From assembly GCF_009761815.1 (NCBI RefSeq), contig NZ_RWIN01000117.1, forward strand, positions 1 through 54,948: a stretch of DNA of 54,948 bases. The letters run 5' to 3'. Shown one piece after another: positions 27,645-35,823 of this stretch (the stretch's first letter is position 1; every line of letters starts with the position of its first letter). The notes beneath the pieces were generated by a model. That model was not told the origin of the DNA, did no database searches, and saw nothing but the letters and a program-made list of their open reading frames with translations. Position numbers and translations under genes: made by a program. The stretch comes from Pseudomonas sp. PB120. Lineage in GTDB: Bacteria > Pseudomonadota > Gammaproteobacteria > Pseudomonadales > Pseudomonadaceae.

Positions 27645-28352
27645 TCATTTGCGCCGAAGCAATGCCTGCCACCAACGCCGACGCTGCAGCGGCACGACGA
27701 TCACATCCGATTGGGTCAACCACGCCCGCTCATAGTCCCAGGCATGCCCGCCCCAGAACTTTCCGGCCTCGTTGGAAAACCCCAACGTCATGAGCTGATA
27801 GGGATAACCGGCATGGCTTCGCAGCCAGTCGAACACCACCAGCGCATTGAAACCCGTTGTCGGGCCGACATAACGTTTGCCGCCCGGTCGATCAACCGGG
27901 TAATTCCACAAGGGCGGGAGCGGAATGCGCTCCCAATACAGCGCCACTCGCGGCAAAGGACACATCGCGAGCGTGCAACCCACCAGCATCGTGAAGCAAC
28001 GCGCACCTGGCAGTTCGAACATCCGCTGCACGTGAGGACCGTAAGGCAGACCAAAGAAGTAAGCGTCCGGCGCATTGAAACCATGCACGAAGACATTGAC
28101 GCTCTGTGGCGTCAGCAGTGCGGATTTCACACAGTGATTGAAGCTGACCACCACGTCATCAGCACCGATATTCAGCGCGTCGAAGTCGGCCGCCGTAATC
28201 GCCGGATTGTTTGCCACCAGTACCACACGTGGCGCGCGGCGCAAACACGCCTGCAGCTCCGCCGGTATTGCGTCAAAAACAGATTGGTGCCCACCGGGCA
28301 ACGCATCCAGCACCATCTCTTCAGAGGACTGGGGCGGTCGTGAATGCGTCAT
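27645..28352 (-). CDS. Putative GT29 (sialyltransferase)-like glycosyltransferase
   Basis: Protein of 235 residues. Several blocks recall the GT29/sialyltransferase motifs in the right order: RVVLVANNPAI (42-52, like motif L), DDVVVSFNH (65-73), GPTTGFNALVVFDWL (163-177, like motif S), MTLGFSNEAG (188-197) and HAWDYERAW (203-211, like the HxxxxE/VS motif). The match is by eye and distant; donor and acceptor are unknown. Its ATG follows the upstream stop directly (TAGATG), so it is translationally coupled to the 28353-29327 glycosyltransferase. It belongs to the low-GC cassette. Confidence 0.6.
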   Translation of the reverse strand: MTHSRPPQSSEEMVLDALPGGHQSVFDAIPAELQACLRRAPRVVLVANNPAITAADFDALNIGADDVVVSFNHCVKSALLTPQSVNVFVHGFNAPDAYFFGLPYGPHVQRMFELPGARCFTMLVGCTLAMCPLPRVALYWERIPLPPLWNYPVDRPGGKRYVGPTTGFNALVVFDWLRSHAGYPYQLMTLGFSNEAGKFWGGHAWDYERAWLTQSDVIVVPLQRRRWWQALLRRK

Positions 28353-29327
28353 CTATCCGGCAACCTTCATCCTGTGGCGTATCCTGGCCCACAAACGAGT
28401 AAACGCCGAAGGTGGCTGCCAAGGGCGCATTTCACGCTGAATTTCCTCAGCGAGCGTGCGCCCCACACGGGCGAAGGAGTACTGGCTCTCGGCGAATGCC
28501 TGGCCGTTACTGGCGATACGCGCGGCCAACTCCGGGTCACTCTGCAGCACCCGGATTTTTTCCACGGCTTCATCTTCAGAGCGGTAGAACACCGTGTTGT
28601 GCATGTCCTGAAAACCCAGCAAATCGTCTTCTTCACCCTGGCTCCAGGCCAGCACGACACAGCCACAGGCCATCGCTTCGAAGTTCTTGATCATGAATTC
28701 CCCCATGCCGATGTCGGCACTGACGAAAATCCTGATGCGATTGAGTGTTTCCATGTATTCGGCGCCCGACTTGGTGCGGGTCACCAGCAAACCGGTACGC
28801 TTTGCCAAGGATTCAAGGACCGCCTTGCGCTGCGCATACTCGGTACTTTTCAGGCTGCCCAGAAAGCCAATCGGAATGTCGCGCACGCCACCGGTATTGC
28901 GCAGCATCTGTTCGTCATATCCCTTGGATACGAACACCGCATCAATATCTTCAGCTTGCAGGCGACGAGCGACAACAGCGCCCGAAACCAGTGCCCGGGA
29001 GCTGGGAAGTCGGCTATAAAGGCGCGAGTACAGCCCTTGGTACTTACTGGCGGGCATGTAATTCTGATAAGCATCATGCTCAAGAAAGACCAGGCCGCGA
29101 ATGCACTTCAGCACGCTAAGTTGCCTGGCCAGGCGCTTGAGCCTCGAGAAAATCACAATGCGGTCAAAGTCTTGATAGTTGACCGAAGAGAGGAACGGCC
29201 CGAGGTTCATCTGTTGCTGTTTGCTCAGGCGATAGACAACACAATCATCGCAATTCTGCTGCACGATTTCATACAGGCGATCCAGTATGACTCGCTGTTC
29301 GTCCATCACCAGGAGCATGACTTTCAT
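28353..29327 (-). CDS. Group 1-type glycosyltransferase (possibly Ssg-like)
   Basis: Glycosyltransferase of 324 residues with a GT-B layout. The C-terminal donor-binding half has SADIGMGEFMIKNFEAMACGCVVLAWSQGEEDDLLGF, including the E-x7-E-like nucleotide-sugar site, and ends in an ISNGQAF-type helix. The N-terminal half (MKVMLLVMDEQRVILDRLYE) resembles the surface-spreading glycosyltransferase Ssg (PA5001) of pseudomonads, which acts in LPS/exopolysaccharide synthesis; I hold that identification loosely. First gene of the three-gene cassette downstream of hldE, 111 bases away from it. Confidence 0.75.
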   Translation of the reverse strand: MKVMLLVMDEQRVILDRLYEIVQQNCDDCVVYRLSKQQQMNLGPFLSSVNYQDFDRIVIFSRLKRLARQLSVLKCIRGLVFLEHDAYQNYMPASKYQGLYSRLYSRLPSSRALVSGAVVARRLQAEDIDAVFVSKGYDEQMLRNTGGVRDIPIGFLGSLKSTEYAQRKAVLESLAKRTGLLVTRTKSGAEYMETLNRIRIFVSADIGMGEFMIKNFEAMACGCVVLAWSQGEEDDLLGFQDMHNTVFYRSEDEAVEKIRVLQSDPELAARIASNGQAFAESQYSFARVGRTLAEEIQREMRPWQPPSAFTRLWARIRHRMKVAG

Positions 29328-29438
29328 AGTTTAATTTACCAATGCACTGGTTCTGTACCGGCCAGTAACAGCAGGAGACGGGAATTTTCTCACGACAGAA
29401 CCCGCCCCCACACAGTACATAAGTGTGCAATCACCTTA

Positions 29439-30860
29439 TCAATGGCTGCGAATCTTCTCGACAATCGCCGTTGTCGAACTGTTTTCCACCAACCCGAGCA
29501 CTTTCACCGTTCCGCCGTAAGCGGTCACGATGTCCGCACCGACAACCTGGTCGATCCCGTAGTCGCCCCCCTTGACCAGCACATCCGGTTTAACCTCGCG
29601 CAGCAGGTTTTCAGGAGTGCCCTCGGAGAAGCTGATCACCCAATCCACCGCCCCCAGGCCTGCCAGCACAGCCATACGACGGTCGACGCTGTTGATCGGG
29701 CGTCCCGGACCTTTCAGTCGGCTGACCGAGGCATCGTCGTTGACCGCAACGATCAGTCGATCGCCTTGGGCCCGCGCTTGTTCGAGGTAGGTCACGTGGC
29801 CAGCATGCAGAATGTCGAAGCAGCCGTTAGTGAAGACGATCTTCTCTTTGTGCGCTCGCGCATCGTCGACCGCCAGGAGCAATTGCTCAAGGCCCAGCAC
29901 ACCGCGTTCAGACCCTTCGGCACGCTGGATGGCGCGGCGCAGTTCCGGCGCACTGATGGCGGCGGTACCGAGCTTGCCGACCACGATGCCGGCGGCCAGG
30001 TTGGCCAGTGCTACGGCGTGAGGCAGTTCCTCGCCCGCAGCAATCGCGGCGGCCAGGGTGGAAATCACTGTGTCGCCGGCACCGGTCACGTCGAACACTT
30101 CACGGGCGCGCGCCGGCAGGTGCAGCGCCGGATGATCCGGGCGCAGCAGGGTCATGCCGTGTTCACCACGAGTCACCAGCAAGGCGCCGAGGTCCAGGTC
30201 GCGCATCAACTGCGCGCCCTTGTTCACGAGTTCGTGCTCATCGGCACAACGGCCGACGATGGTTTCGAATTCGCTGAGGTTCGGGGTGATCAGGCTGGCG
30301 CCACGGTAGATCGAGAAATCCTTGCCCTTGGGGTCGGCCAGCACCGGGATGCCACGTGCACGGGCAGCCTGGATCAACACTTGATGGTTTTTCAGCGCAC
30401 CCTTGCCGTAGTCGGACAACACGAGCACCTTGATGCCCTCGAGCAGTTCTTCAACCTGCTCGCCCAACGCCAGGGCGTCGGTGGCGAAGGGTTCTTCGAA
30501 GTCGATACGCAGCAACTGCTGGTGGCGGCTCATGACCCGCAACTTGACGATGGTGGGCTGGTGCGCAATGCGCTGGAACAGCGCGCGCACGCCGGCGCCC
30601 TTGAGGCTATTGACCAGGCTGTCGGCAGCTTCGTCATCACCGGTCACACCGACCAGGGAGGCAGGCGCACCGAGGGCGGCAATGTTCAGCGCAACGTTGG
30701 CGGCACCGCCCGGGCGGTCCTCGATTTGCTCGACCTTGACCACCGGCACTGGCGCCTCAGGGGAAATCCGTGAGGTACCACCATGCCAATAACGGTCGAG
30801 CATGACATCGCCGACCACCAAGACAGGGGCTTGATCGAATCGCGGCATGGACAACTTCAT
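29439..30860 (-). CDS. hldE: Bifunctional heptose-7-phosphate kinase/heptose-1-phosphate adenylyltransferase HldE
   Basis: Cytoplasmic two-domain enzyme, 473 residues, that makes ADP-glycero-manno-heptose for the LPS inner core. The N-terminal ribokinase-like domain (1-320) has RPGGAANVALNIAALG and DVTGAGDTVISTLAAAIA with the catalytic Asp. The C-terminal nucleotidyltransferase domain (about 340-473) has TNGCFDILHAGHVTYLEQA (HxGH) and a late SSTTAIVEKI (like the SSTxxI motif). The start ATG 30860 gives MKLSMPRF; an upstream start at 30878 adds six residues. Confidence 0.98.
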   Translation of the reverse strand: MKLSMPRFDQAPVLVVGDVMLDRYWHGGTSRISPEAPVPVVKVEQIEDRPGGAANVALNIAALGAPASLVGVTGDDEAADSLVNSLKGAGVRALFQRIAHQPTIVKLRVMSRHQQLLRIDFEEPFATDALALGEQVEELLEGIKVLVLSDYGKGALKNHQVLIQAARARGIPVLADPKGKDFSIYRGASLITPNLSEFETIVGRCADEHELVNKGAQLMRDLDLGALLVTRGEHGMTLLRPDHPALHLPARAREVFDVTGAGDTVISTLAAAIAAGEELPHAVALANLAAGIVVGKLGTAAISAPELRRAIQRAEGSERGVLGLEQLLLAVDDARAHKEKIVFTNGCFDILHAGHVTYLEQARAQGDRLIVAVNDDASVSRLKGPGRPINSVDRRMAVLAGLGAVDWVISFSEGTPENLLREVKPDVLVKGGDYGIDQVVGADIVTAYGGTVKVLGLVENSSTTAIVEKIRSH

Positions 30861-30924
30861 GGAGCAACCCGCATACAAAATTAACAGGGGCGCGATACTA
30901 ACACAGGGGAATGCGCCGTCCGCT

Positions 30925-32325
30925 TCATTCTGAAAGGTCGCGCACCCAGAACAATTCGTGGCGCCGCACGGCCTTGCGGAAAAACTCGTTGCTCCCCGTG
31001 GCTGGCCATCGCCGACCGGCCAATGCCTGCTGAATCAAACGCCGTAGCTGCCGCTTGAAAACCGGCTGCTCCTGCAAATCGTGCTCCATGGCCAGCGCCA
31101 TGGCCTTATCCAGTTGCACCTCTGCGGACAGCAGCGGACTCCAGAGTCTGTCGGCAGGCAACGGCTCGATGGCCGGCGGCAAGGCGATACCGGCACCGGC
31201 CGGGCCCATGGGCCAGCGATCGTTGTCATGCAGGTGATTGGCGTACATCAGCAGGGTCTTTGGCTTCCACGAGCTGGCGGCGATGGCCTCAAGAACAGCG
31301 CGGGTCGACGCGACGTGATCACTGTGGGGGTCCAGCTCCGGATGAGGCGTCACCACCACTTCGGGGCGAAAATGCTCCAGCAGCGCGACCAGATCGGCGA
31401 TCAGGTTGTGCCAGGTCGGCAGGCCATCGGCATCGGCCGGCAAACGCATCGGATTGTGTCGACGCACTGAACGGACATCACTGTCAGTGGACTCGCGCGA
31501 GCCGAACGCTTTACCCGGCTCCTCGGCCATCGACGGCAATTGCAGGCAGTAATAACCCAATTGCACGCAGCGGTTGACGGGCACACCGCCCCACAGCGGA
31601 ATGACCAGGCTGTCCCAACTGCGCAGGCGCCCTTTCAGACGCGCAGCCTGAGGCTCGCTCAAGCCCAGGCGCCGATAGGCCTCAGCCTCGATTTCACCTT
31701 GGGTCAGGGTGACGATGCTGACCTCCTCGCTGCGGCTGTAAAGCCCAAACGCGGCGAGCTCGGCATCATCGGCGTGAGGGGCGATGACCATCAGACGCTG
31801 CTGCGCATAGTCCGGATTGGCCATGACCCACAACGTCCCTTTGGCGGCCACGGCGCAATAACGTCCGCGCACCGTCAGCGAGCCTTGAGCCAGTTCGGCG
31901 CCTTGCCCGGACAGGTTAAGGAAACGCCGCCCTTTGACCCCGCGTTCGAAGTCCTGGCGATCGTCGCCAATCTCGACAAACGGGTCCAGCCAGCGTCCTG
32001 GCCACGACGACTTCAACTCAAGTTCGAGAATGAGCGTCTCGCCTTCAGCCAGCGGCTCGCTGAGGCGGACAACGCCTTGCTTAAGGCTTACGGCCTGACA
32101 CGGAGTGCCTGCGGGGAATGTATACAGATAGTCGTCAGATGCCCGATAAAACAGGTGATCGGCAAACCAGGCTTCGTGGGCGACCCATGCCAGGACCAGC
32201 AAAACCGGCACCACCCAAGCGCCCAGCCAGAAACCGAGGACCACCAGCGTCAGGAGAAAAGCGACCAGAAAGACGCGCTTGTTACGTCGGTGAGCCTTGA
32301 GAAGCCGTTGTTTGCGAGCACTCAT
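30925..32325 (-). CDS. dnpA: PIG-L family de-N-acetylase (DnpA-like)
   Basis: Protein of 466 residues with two N-terminal membrane helices (about 18-36 and 38-56), then a beta-rich domain (60-170) and a PIG-L/LmbE deacetylase domain. Zinc-site motifs are APHADDAEL (His184, Asp187) and HPELDPHSDHV (His of the HxxH pair). PIG-L enzymes remove acetyl groups from N-acetylhexosamines. PA5002 (DnpA) of P. aeruginosa has this architecture and lies beside mig-14 in the LPS core locus; DnpA is reported to affect persister formation. The membrane anchor points to a lipid-linked or LPS-core substrate. ATG 32325 is chosen; an extension to 32388 overlaps mig-14. Five bases separate it from the mig-14 stop. 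Confidence 0.82.
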   Translation of the reverse strand: MSARKQRLLKAHRRNKRVFLVAFLLTLVVLGFWLGAWVVPVLLVLAWVAHEAWFADHLFYRASDDYLYTFPAGTPCQAVSLKQGVVRLSEPLAEGETLILELELKSSWPGRWLDPFVEIGDDRQDFERGVKGRRFLNLSGQGAELAQGSLTVRGRYCAVAAKGTLWVMANPDYAQQRLMVIAPHADDAELAAFGLYSRSEEVSIVTLTQGEIEAEAYRRLGLSEPQAARLKGRLRSWDSLVIPLWGGVPVNRCVQLGYYCLQLPSMAEEPGKAFGSRESTDSDVRSVRRHNPMRLPADADGLPTWHNLIADLVALLEHFRPEVVVTPHPELDPHSDHVASTRAVLEAIAASSWKPKTLLMYANHLHDNDRWPMGPAGAGIALPPAIEPLPADRLWSPLLSAEVQLDKAMALAMEHDLQEQPVFKRQLRRLIQQALAGRRWPATGSNEFFRKAVRRHELFWVRDLSE

Positions 32326-32329
32326 GAAT

Positions 32330-33226
32330 TCAGACCTGATAGGCCGGCACCTTCTGGCACCAGCGATCCTTATACTCGCGGTCGGCACGACCGAATGAAT
32401 AACGCAACGTCTTGCCCAGCGCCCGCGCCTCTTCCCAGGCCTGCTGGGTGTTGACGAAACTCAGCACACTGCCGGGGCTGAACTCGCGGTTCTGCGGGTC
32501 GACGCCACCGTTGATGTACTCCAGGGAAACCCACTGGGGCGCTTCGACGCGGTACAGAATTTGGGCCGCAATGGGCGCCGAGTCCAGCATCACAAGCGAG
32601 CCGGTCATGAACTCGCGCAGCAAGGTGAACACGTCCACCAACCCCGCCTTGCCCGGCACTTCAAACCCCCAACGACGCTGGAATAACTCGCCATATGCAG
32701 CGGCCTGTTCCTGCGGTGTCAGCTGGCTCATCGGCACCAGCGTGCCACCCGCCTCTTCCAGCAGACGCTGCTCCCGACGCTGGTTGTAGCGGAATTTTTT
32801 CGAATAGTCTTCAGGCGCTCGCGCCATGGCCAGCCCTTCGGGCTGACTGCGCAAGGTGCTGATCCGCCCGGCATTGAGGTCCGAGACGTACGCCATGCGC
32901 TGGCGCACCGGCACCTCAACCTCCGCCGCGATGGGCAGGATGATCTCCGCGTTGCCCATATCCAGCAGCCCGCGTTTGCCCTCACGCTTGAGCACTTCCT
33001 TGGACAAGGCGATATGGCGACCCCAACAAGGAACGGCCGCCACAACCTCGTCGTCGACGATCCAGCCGAGGTAACGCAGCTCGATGCGCAGGAACGTTGA
33101 CAGGCGCTCCACCACTTGAGGATGGGTCGCAAAGCTCCCGCCAAAACGCTGCCAGGCCTGCTCGTAGGCGTGATGATCAACTTCTACCCAGCCACGCTCA
33201 CGCCAGGCCCGAAACAGTTTCAACAT
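32330..33226 (-). CDS. mig-14: Mig-14 family protein
   Basis: Inner-membrane-associated protein of 298 residues related to Salmonella Mig-14, which is linked to resistance to cationic antimicrobial peptides and to survival in the host. The C-terminal half looks GNAT/FemX-like: KFRYNQRREQRLLEEAGG, QRRWGFEVPGKAG and YINGGVDPQNREFSPGSVLSFVNTQQAWEEA. Its start overlaps the msbA stop by 7 bases and its end lies 5 bases from dnpA, so msbA-mig14-dnpA form one operon. Biochemical activity remains unknown for the family. Confidence 0.92.
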   Translation of the reverse strand: MLKLFRAWRERGWVEVDHHAYEQAWQRFGGSFATHPQVVERLSTFLRIELRYLGWIVDDEVVAAVPCWGRHIALSKEVLKREGKRGLLDMGNAEIILPIAAEVEVPVRQRMAYVSDLNAGRISTLRSQPEGLAMARAPEDYSKKFRYNQRREQRLLEEAGGTLVPMSQLTPQEQAAAYGELFQRRWGFEVPGKAGLVDVFTLLREFMTGSLVMLDSAPIAAQILYRVEAPQWVSLEYINGGVDPQNREFSPGSVLSFVNTQQAWEEARALGKTLRYSFGRADREYKDRWCQKVPAYQV

Positions 33227-35040
33227 GCGCCGATCACGTGCGTCGGTTGCGCTTCGTCACTCTCTTCGAACTCTTTGGCGTGCAAGCGCGAGTAATAGCC
33301 ATTGAGCGCCAGCAGCTCGACATGGGTGCCGCGCTCGACGATCTTGCCTTCGTCCATGACCAGAATCAGGTCGGCTTCCTCGATAGTGGTCAAACGGTGA
33401 GCAATCACCAAGGTCGTGCGGTTCTTCACCACTTGATCCAGGGCGGCTTGGATATGGCGTTCGGATTCAGTGTCGAGTGCAGAAGTCGCCTCGTCGAGAA
33501 TCAGCAGCGGCGCATCCTTGAGCAAGGCGCGGGCAATGGCGATGCGCTGGCGCTGACCGCCGGAAAGCAGCACGCCGTTTTCGCCCACCATGGTTTCATA
33601 GCCCTCAGGCATCTTGACGATGAACTCATTGGCATAGGCTTCCATCGCCGCTCTGCGCACTTCTTCAATCGGCGCGCCAGCCAGATCACCGTAAGCAATA
33701 TTGTTGGTCACGGTGTCGTTGAACAGGGTGACCTGCTGGGTGACCAGAGCAATCTGCCGGCGCAGGCTGCGCAAGGTGAAATCCTGAATCCTGACGCCAT
33801 CGAGCAGAATCTGCCCTTGTTCGTGCTGATAAAAGCGCGGAATCAGGCTTGCCAATGTCGACTTGCCACTGCCCGAACGCCCCACTAGGGCAACCATCTG
33901 CCCAGGCTCAACGATGAAGCTGATGTCGTCGAGCACCTGCTTGTCGCTCTCGGGGTACTGGAAGCTGAGGTTGCGCACTTCCAGGCGACCCTCGAGGCGA
34001 TCGTGCTCCACGGTGCCTTGGTCGATTTCCGCGGGCTCATCCAGTTGCTCGAAAATACTCTCGGCACCCGCCACCCCTTTCTGGATGGTAGAGCTGACCT
34101 CGGAAAGCTGGCGAATCGGCTTGGGCAGCAAGCCCGCCATGGTGATGTAAGCCACCAGATCGCCGGGCGATGCATCGCCACGCAGGTACAACACGAGGAA
34201 CATGACCACGGCCATGGCGGTGTAGGTCACCAACTGCAACATCGGCGTGTACACCGCGCCGGTCTTGGTCATTGCCAGTTGCTTGTCGGTGTTGCTCTGG
34301 CTGGCTTCCTTGAAGCGCACTTTTTCATAGGTTTCGCCGCCGAAGCTGCGCACCACGCGATAGCCATGAATGGTCTCGGAAGCAACATGGGTGACGTTGC
34401 CCATCGAGACCTGGATCTTTTTGCTTTGCTTGCGGAATTTACGGCTGGTGCTGTTCACCATCATGCCGATCAGCGGCAGGATGGCCAGCATCACCAGCGT
34501 GAGTTTCCAGTTCATCCACAACAGGGTGCAGAACAGGAAAATCACGGTCATGCCTTCACGAATCACAACCTTGATGGCATCGGTGGCGGCACCGGTGACC
34601 ATGGTCACGTTAAACGTGATTCGGGAAATAAGGTGACCGGAGTTGTTCTTGTCGAAGAAGCGGTTGGGCAACTCCAATAACTTGTTGAACAACACAATCC
34701 GCAAATCATGGACCAGCCCCAGGGAAACCCGGGCCAGGAAGAAGTTACCCAGATAGGACCCCACCCCTTGCCAGATTGCGATCAGGACGATCAGCAGCGG
34801 TACCGATTCAAGGAGTTGCAACTTGCCCAGGTAAGGGTTGCCCGGGAACAGGCTGGCCTCAGGGTTGGCGAGGCCGTCGACGAAATATTTGAGGATGTAA
34901 GCGAGCATCGGCTGGGTCGATGCGAAGATCAGAAAACCTACGATGCTCAGAATGAACAAGCCCACGTAAGGCCGCACGTAAGCCAAAAGGCGGAAATAGA
35001 TCGCCAGCGTAGACTGGGCTTTCGGTTCAGGACTGCTCAT
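33220..35040 (-). CDS. msbA: Lipid A-core flippase MsbA
   Basis: Homodimeric ABC exporter of 606 residues that flips lipid A-core across the inner membrane. The N-terminal transmembrane domain has six helices (about 20-320). The ATPase domain has Walker A GRSGSGKST (about 393-401), the Q-loop VTQQVTLF, the signature LSGGQRQRIAIARAL, Walker B PLLILDEATSALD and the H-loop IAHRLTT. It heads the msbA-mig14-dnpA operon, divergent from the kinase-like gene at 35167. The two are separated by 126 bases. Confidence 0.97.
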   Translation of the reverse strand: MSSPEPKAQSTLAIYFRLLAYVRPYVGLFILSIVGFLIFASTQPMLAYILKYFVDGLANPEASLFPGNPYLGKLQLLESVPLLIVLIAIWQGVGSYLGNFFLARVSLGLVHDLRIVLFNKLLELPNRFFDKNNSGHLISRITFNVTMVTGAATDAIKVVIREGMTVIFLFCTLLWMNWKLTLVMLAILPLIGMMVNSTSRKFRKQSKKIQVSMGNVTHVASETIHGYRVVRSFGGETYEKVRFKEASQSNTDKQLAMTKTGAVYTPMLQLVTYTAMAVVMFLVLYLRGDASPGDLVAYITMAGLLPKPIRQLSEVSSTIQKGVAGAESIFEQLDEPAEIDQGTVEHDRLEGRLEVRNLSFQYPESDKQVLDDISFIVEPGQMVALVGRSGSGKSTLASLIPRFYQHEQGQILLDGVRIQDFTLRSLRRQIALVTQQVTLFNDTVTNNIAYGDLAGAPIEEVRRAAMEAYANEFIVKMPEGYETMVGENGVLLSGGQRQRIAIARALLKDAPLLILDEATSALDTESERHIQAALDQVVKNRTTLVIAHRLTTIEEADLILVMDEGKIVERGTHVELLALNGYYSRLHAKEFEESDEAQPTHVIGAC

Positions 35041-35166
35041 GGGAATCCGCGCAAATCAGTGAGGAGCGGATGATATCACATGCCCCTTTTCCCCCAATAA
35101 ACATGACAGGGGCAAGCCTGCGAGCAAGTCGGTTAAGATACCCGGCTTATGATGGGGGAGTCAGGC

Positions 35167-35820
35167 ATGCAAGCGATTGATCACAGCACCTACGAGGCAC
35201 TGCGCAAAGGTGCGCACGTACTGGAAGCCGACGGCTCCGGTGACAAGGTGCTCAGGCTGGCCGATGGTCGCATGCTCAAACTGTTTCGCCGCAAACGCCT
35301 GCTCAGCTCCGCGCTGTTTTATCCCTACGCCCAGCGCTTCGCCAACAACACCAAGGCTTTGGAGCAGCGCGACATTCCCTGCCCGACAGTGATCGCGGTG
35401 TATCGCATCCCCAGCATTCAACGCGATGGCGTGTACTACAACCCCCTTGAAGGCGCGACAGTACGCCAGCTGAAAACCAGCCCCGAAGAAACCGAGACCC
35501 TGAGATTCCAGCTGGGGCGCTTCATCGCCCGACTGCATGAGAAAGGGGTTTACTTCCGCTCGCTGCATTTTGGCAACGTGGTGCTCACGCCCGATAACAC
35601 CTTGGGGCTGATCGACATCGCGGATCTGCGCTGCCAAAAAGGCGCCCTCAGCGAGAGCAAGCGCCTGCGCAACTTCGCTCACCTGCTGCGCTATAAAGAG
35701 GACCGGAAATGGCTGCTGGGCCAGGATGCCGGCAACACCTTTCTTGAAGGCTATCGCCAGGGGCTGCCCGCTAACCGGCAGGCGCTGCTGATTGAGCGCC
35801 TGCGCAAGTTGATCGGCTAA
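35167..35820 (+). CDS. LPS kinase-like protein (toluene-tolerance/PA4998 type)
   Basis: Kinase-fold protein of 217 residues. The Lys-containing strand MLKLFRRKRL and the helix LGRFIARLHEKGVYFRSLHFGNVVL are typical of the LPS kinase superfamily. At the catalytic loop, where HxDxxxxN is expected, the sequence is FRSLHFGN: the Asp position is Ser132, with Asn137 kept; Asp150/Asp153 (LIDIADL) take the place of the metal-binding Asp. Catalysis is therefore doubtful or unusual. The start ATG 35167 follows GGGGGAG. It ends 3 bases before the convergent end of the membrane protein gene. The same gene next to msbA is found in P. aeruginosa (PA4998). Confidence 0.82.
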   Translation: MQAIDHSTYEALRKGAHVLEADGSGDKVLRLADGRMLKLFRRKRLLSSALFYPYAQRFANNTKALEQRDIPCPTVIAVYRIPSIQRDGVYYNPLEGATVRQLKTSPEETETLRFQLGRFIARLHEKGVYFRSLHFGNVVLTPDNTLGLIDIADLRCQKGALSESKRLRNFAHLLRYKEDRKWLLGQDAGNTFLEGYRQGLPANRQALLIERLRKLIG

Positions 35821-35823
35821 GCG

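Noticed and set aside
28344..30773. Plus-strand open frame of about 800 codons opposite hldE and the glycosyltransferase gene
   Set aside because: Crosses two real minus-strand genes and the gap between them; no recognisable domain.
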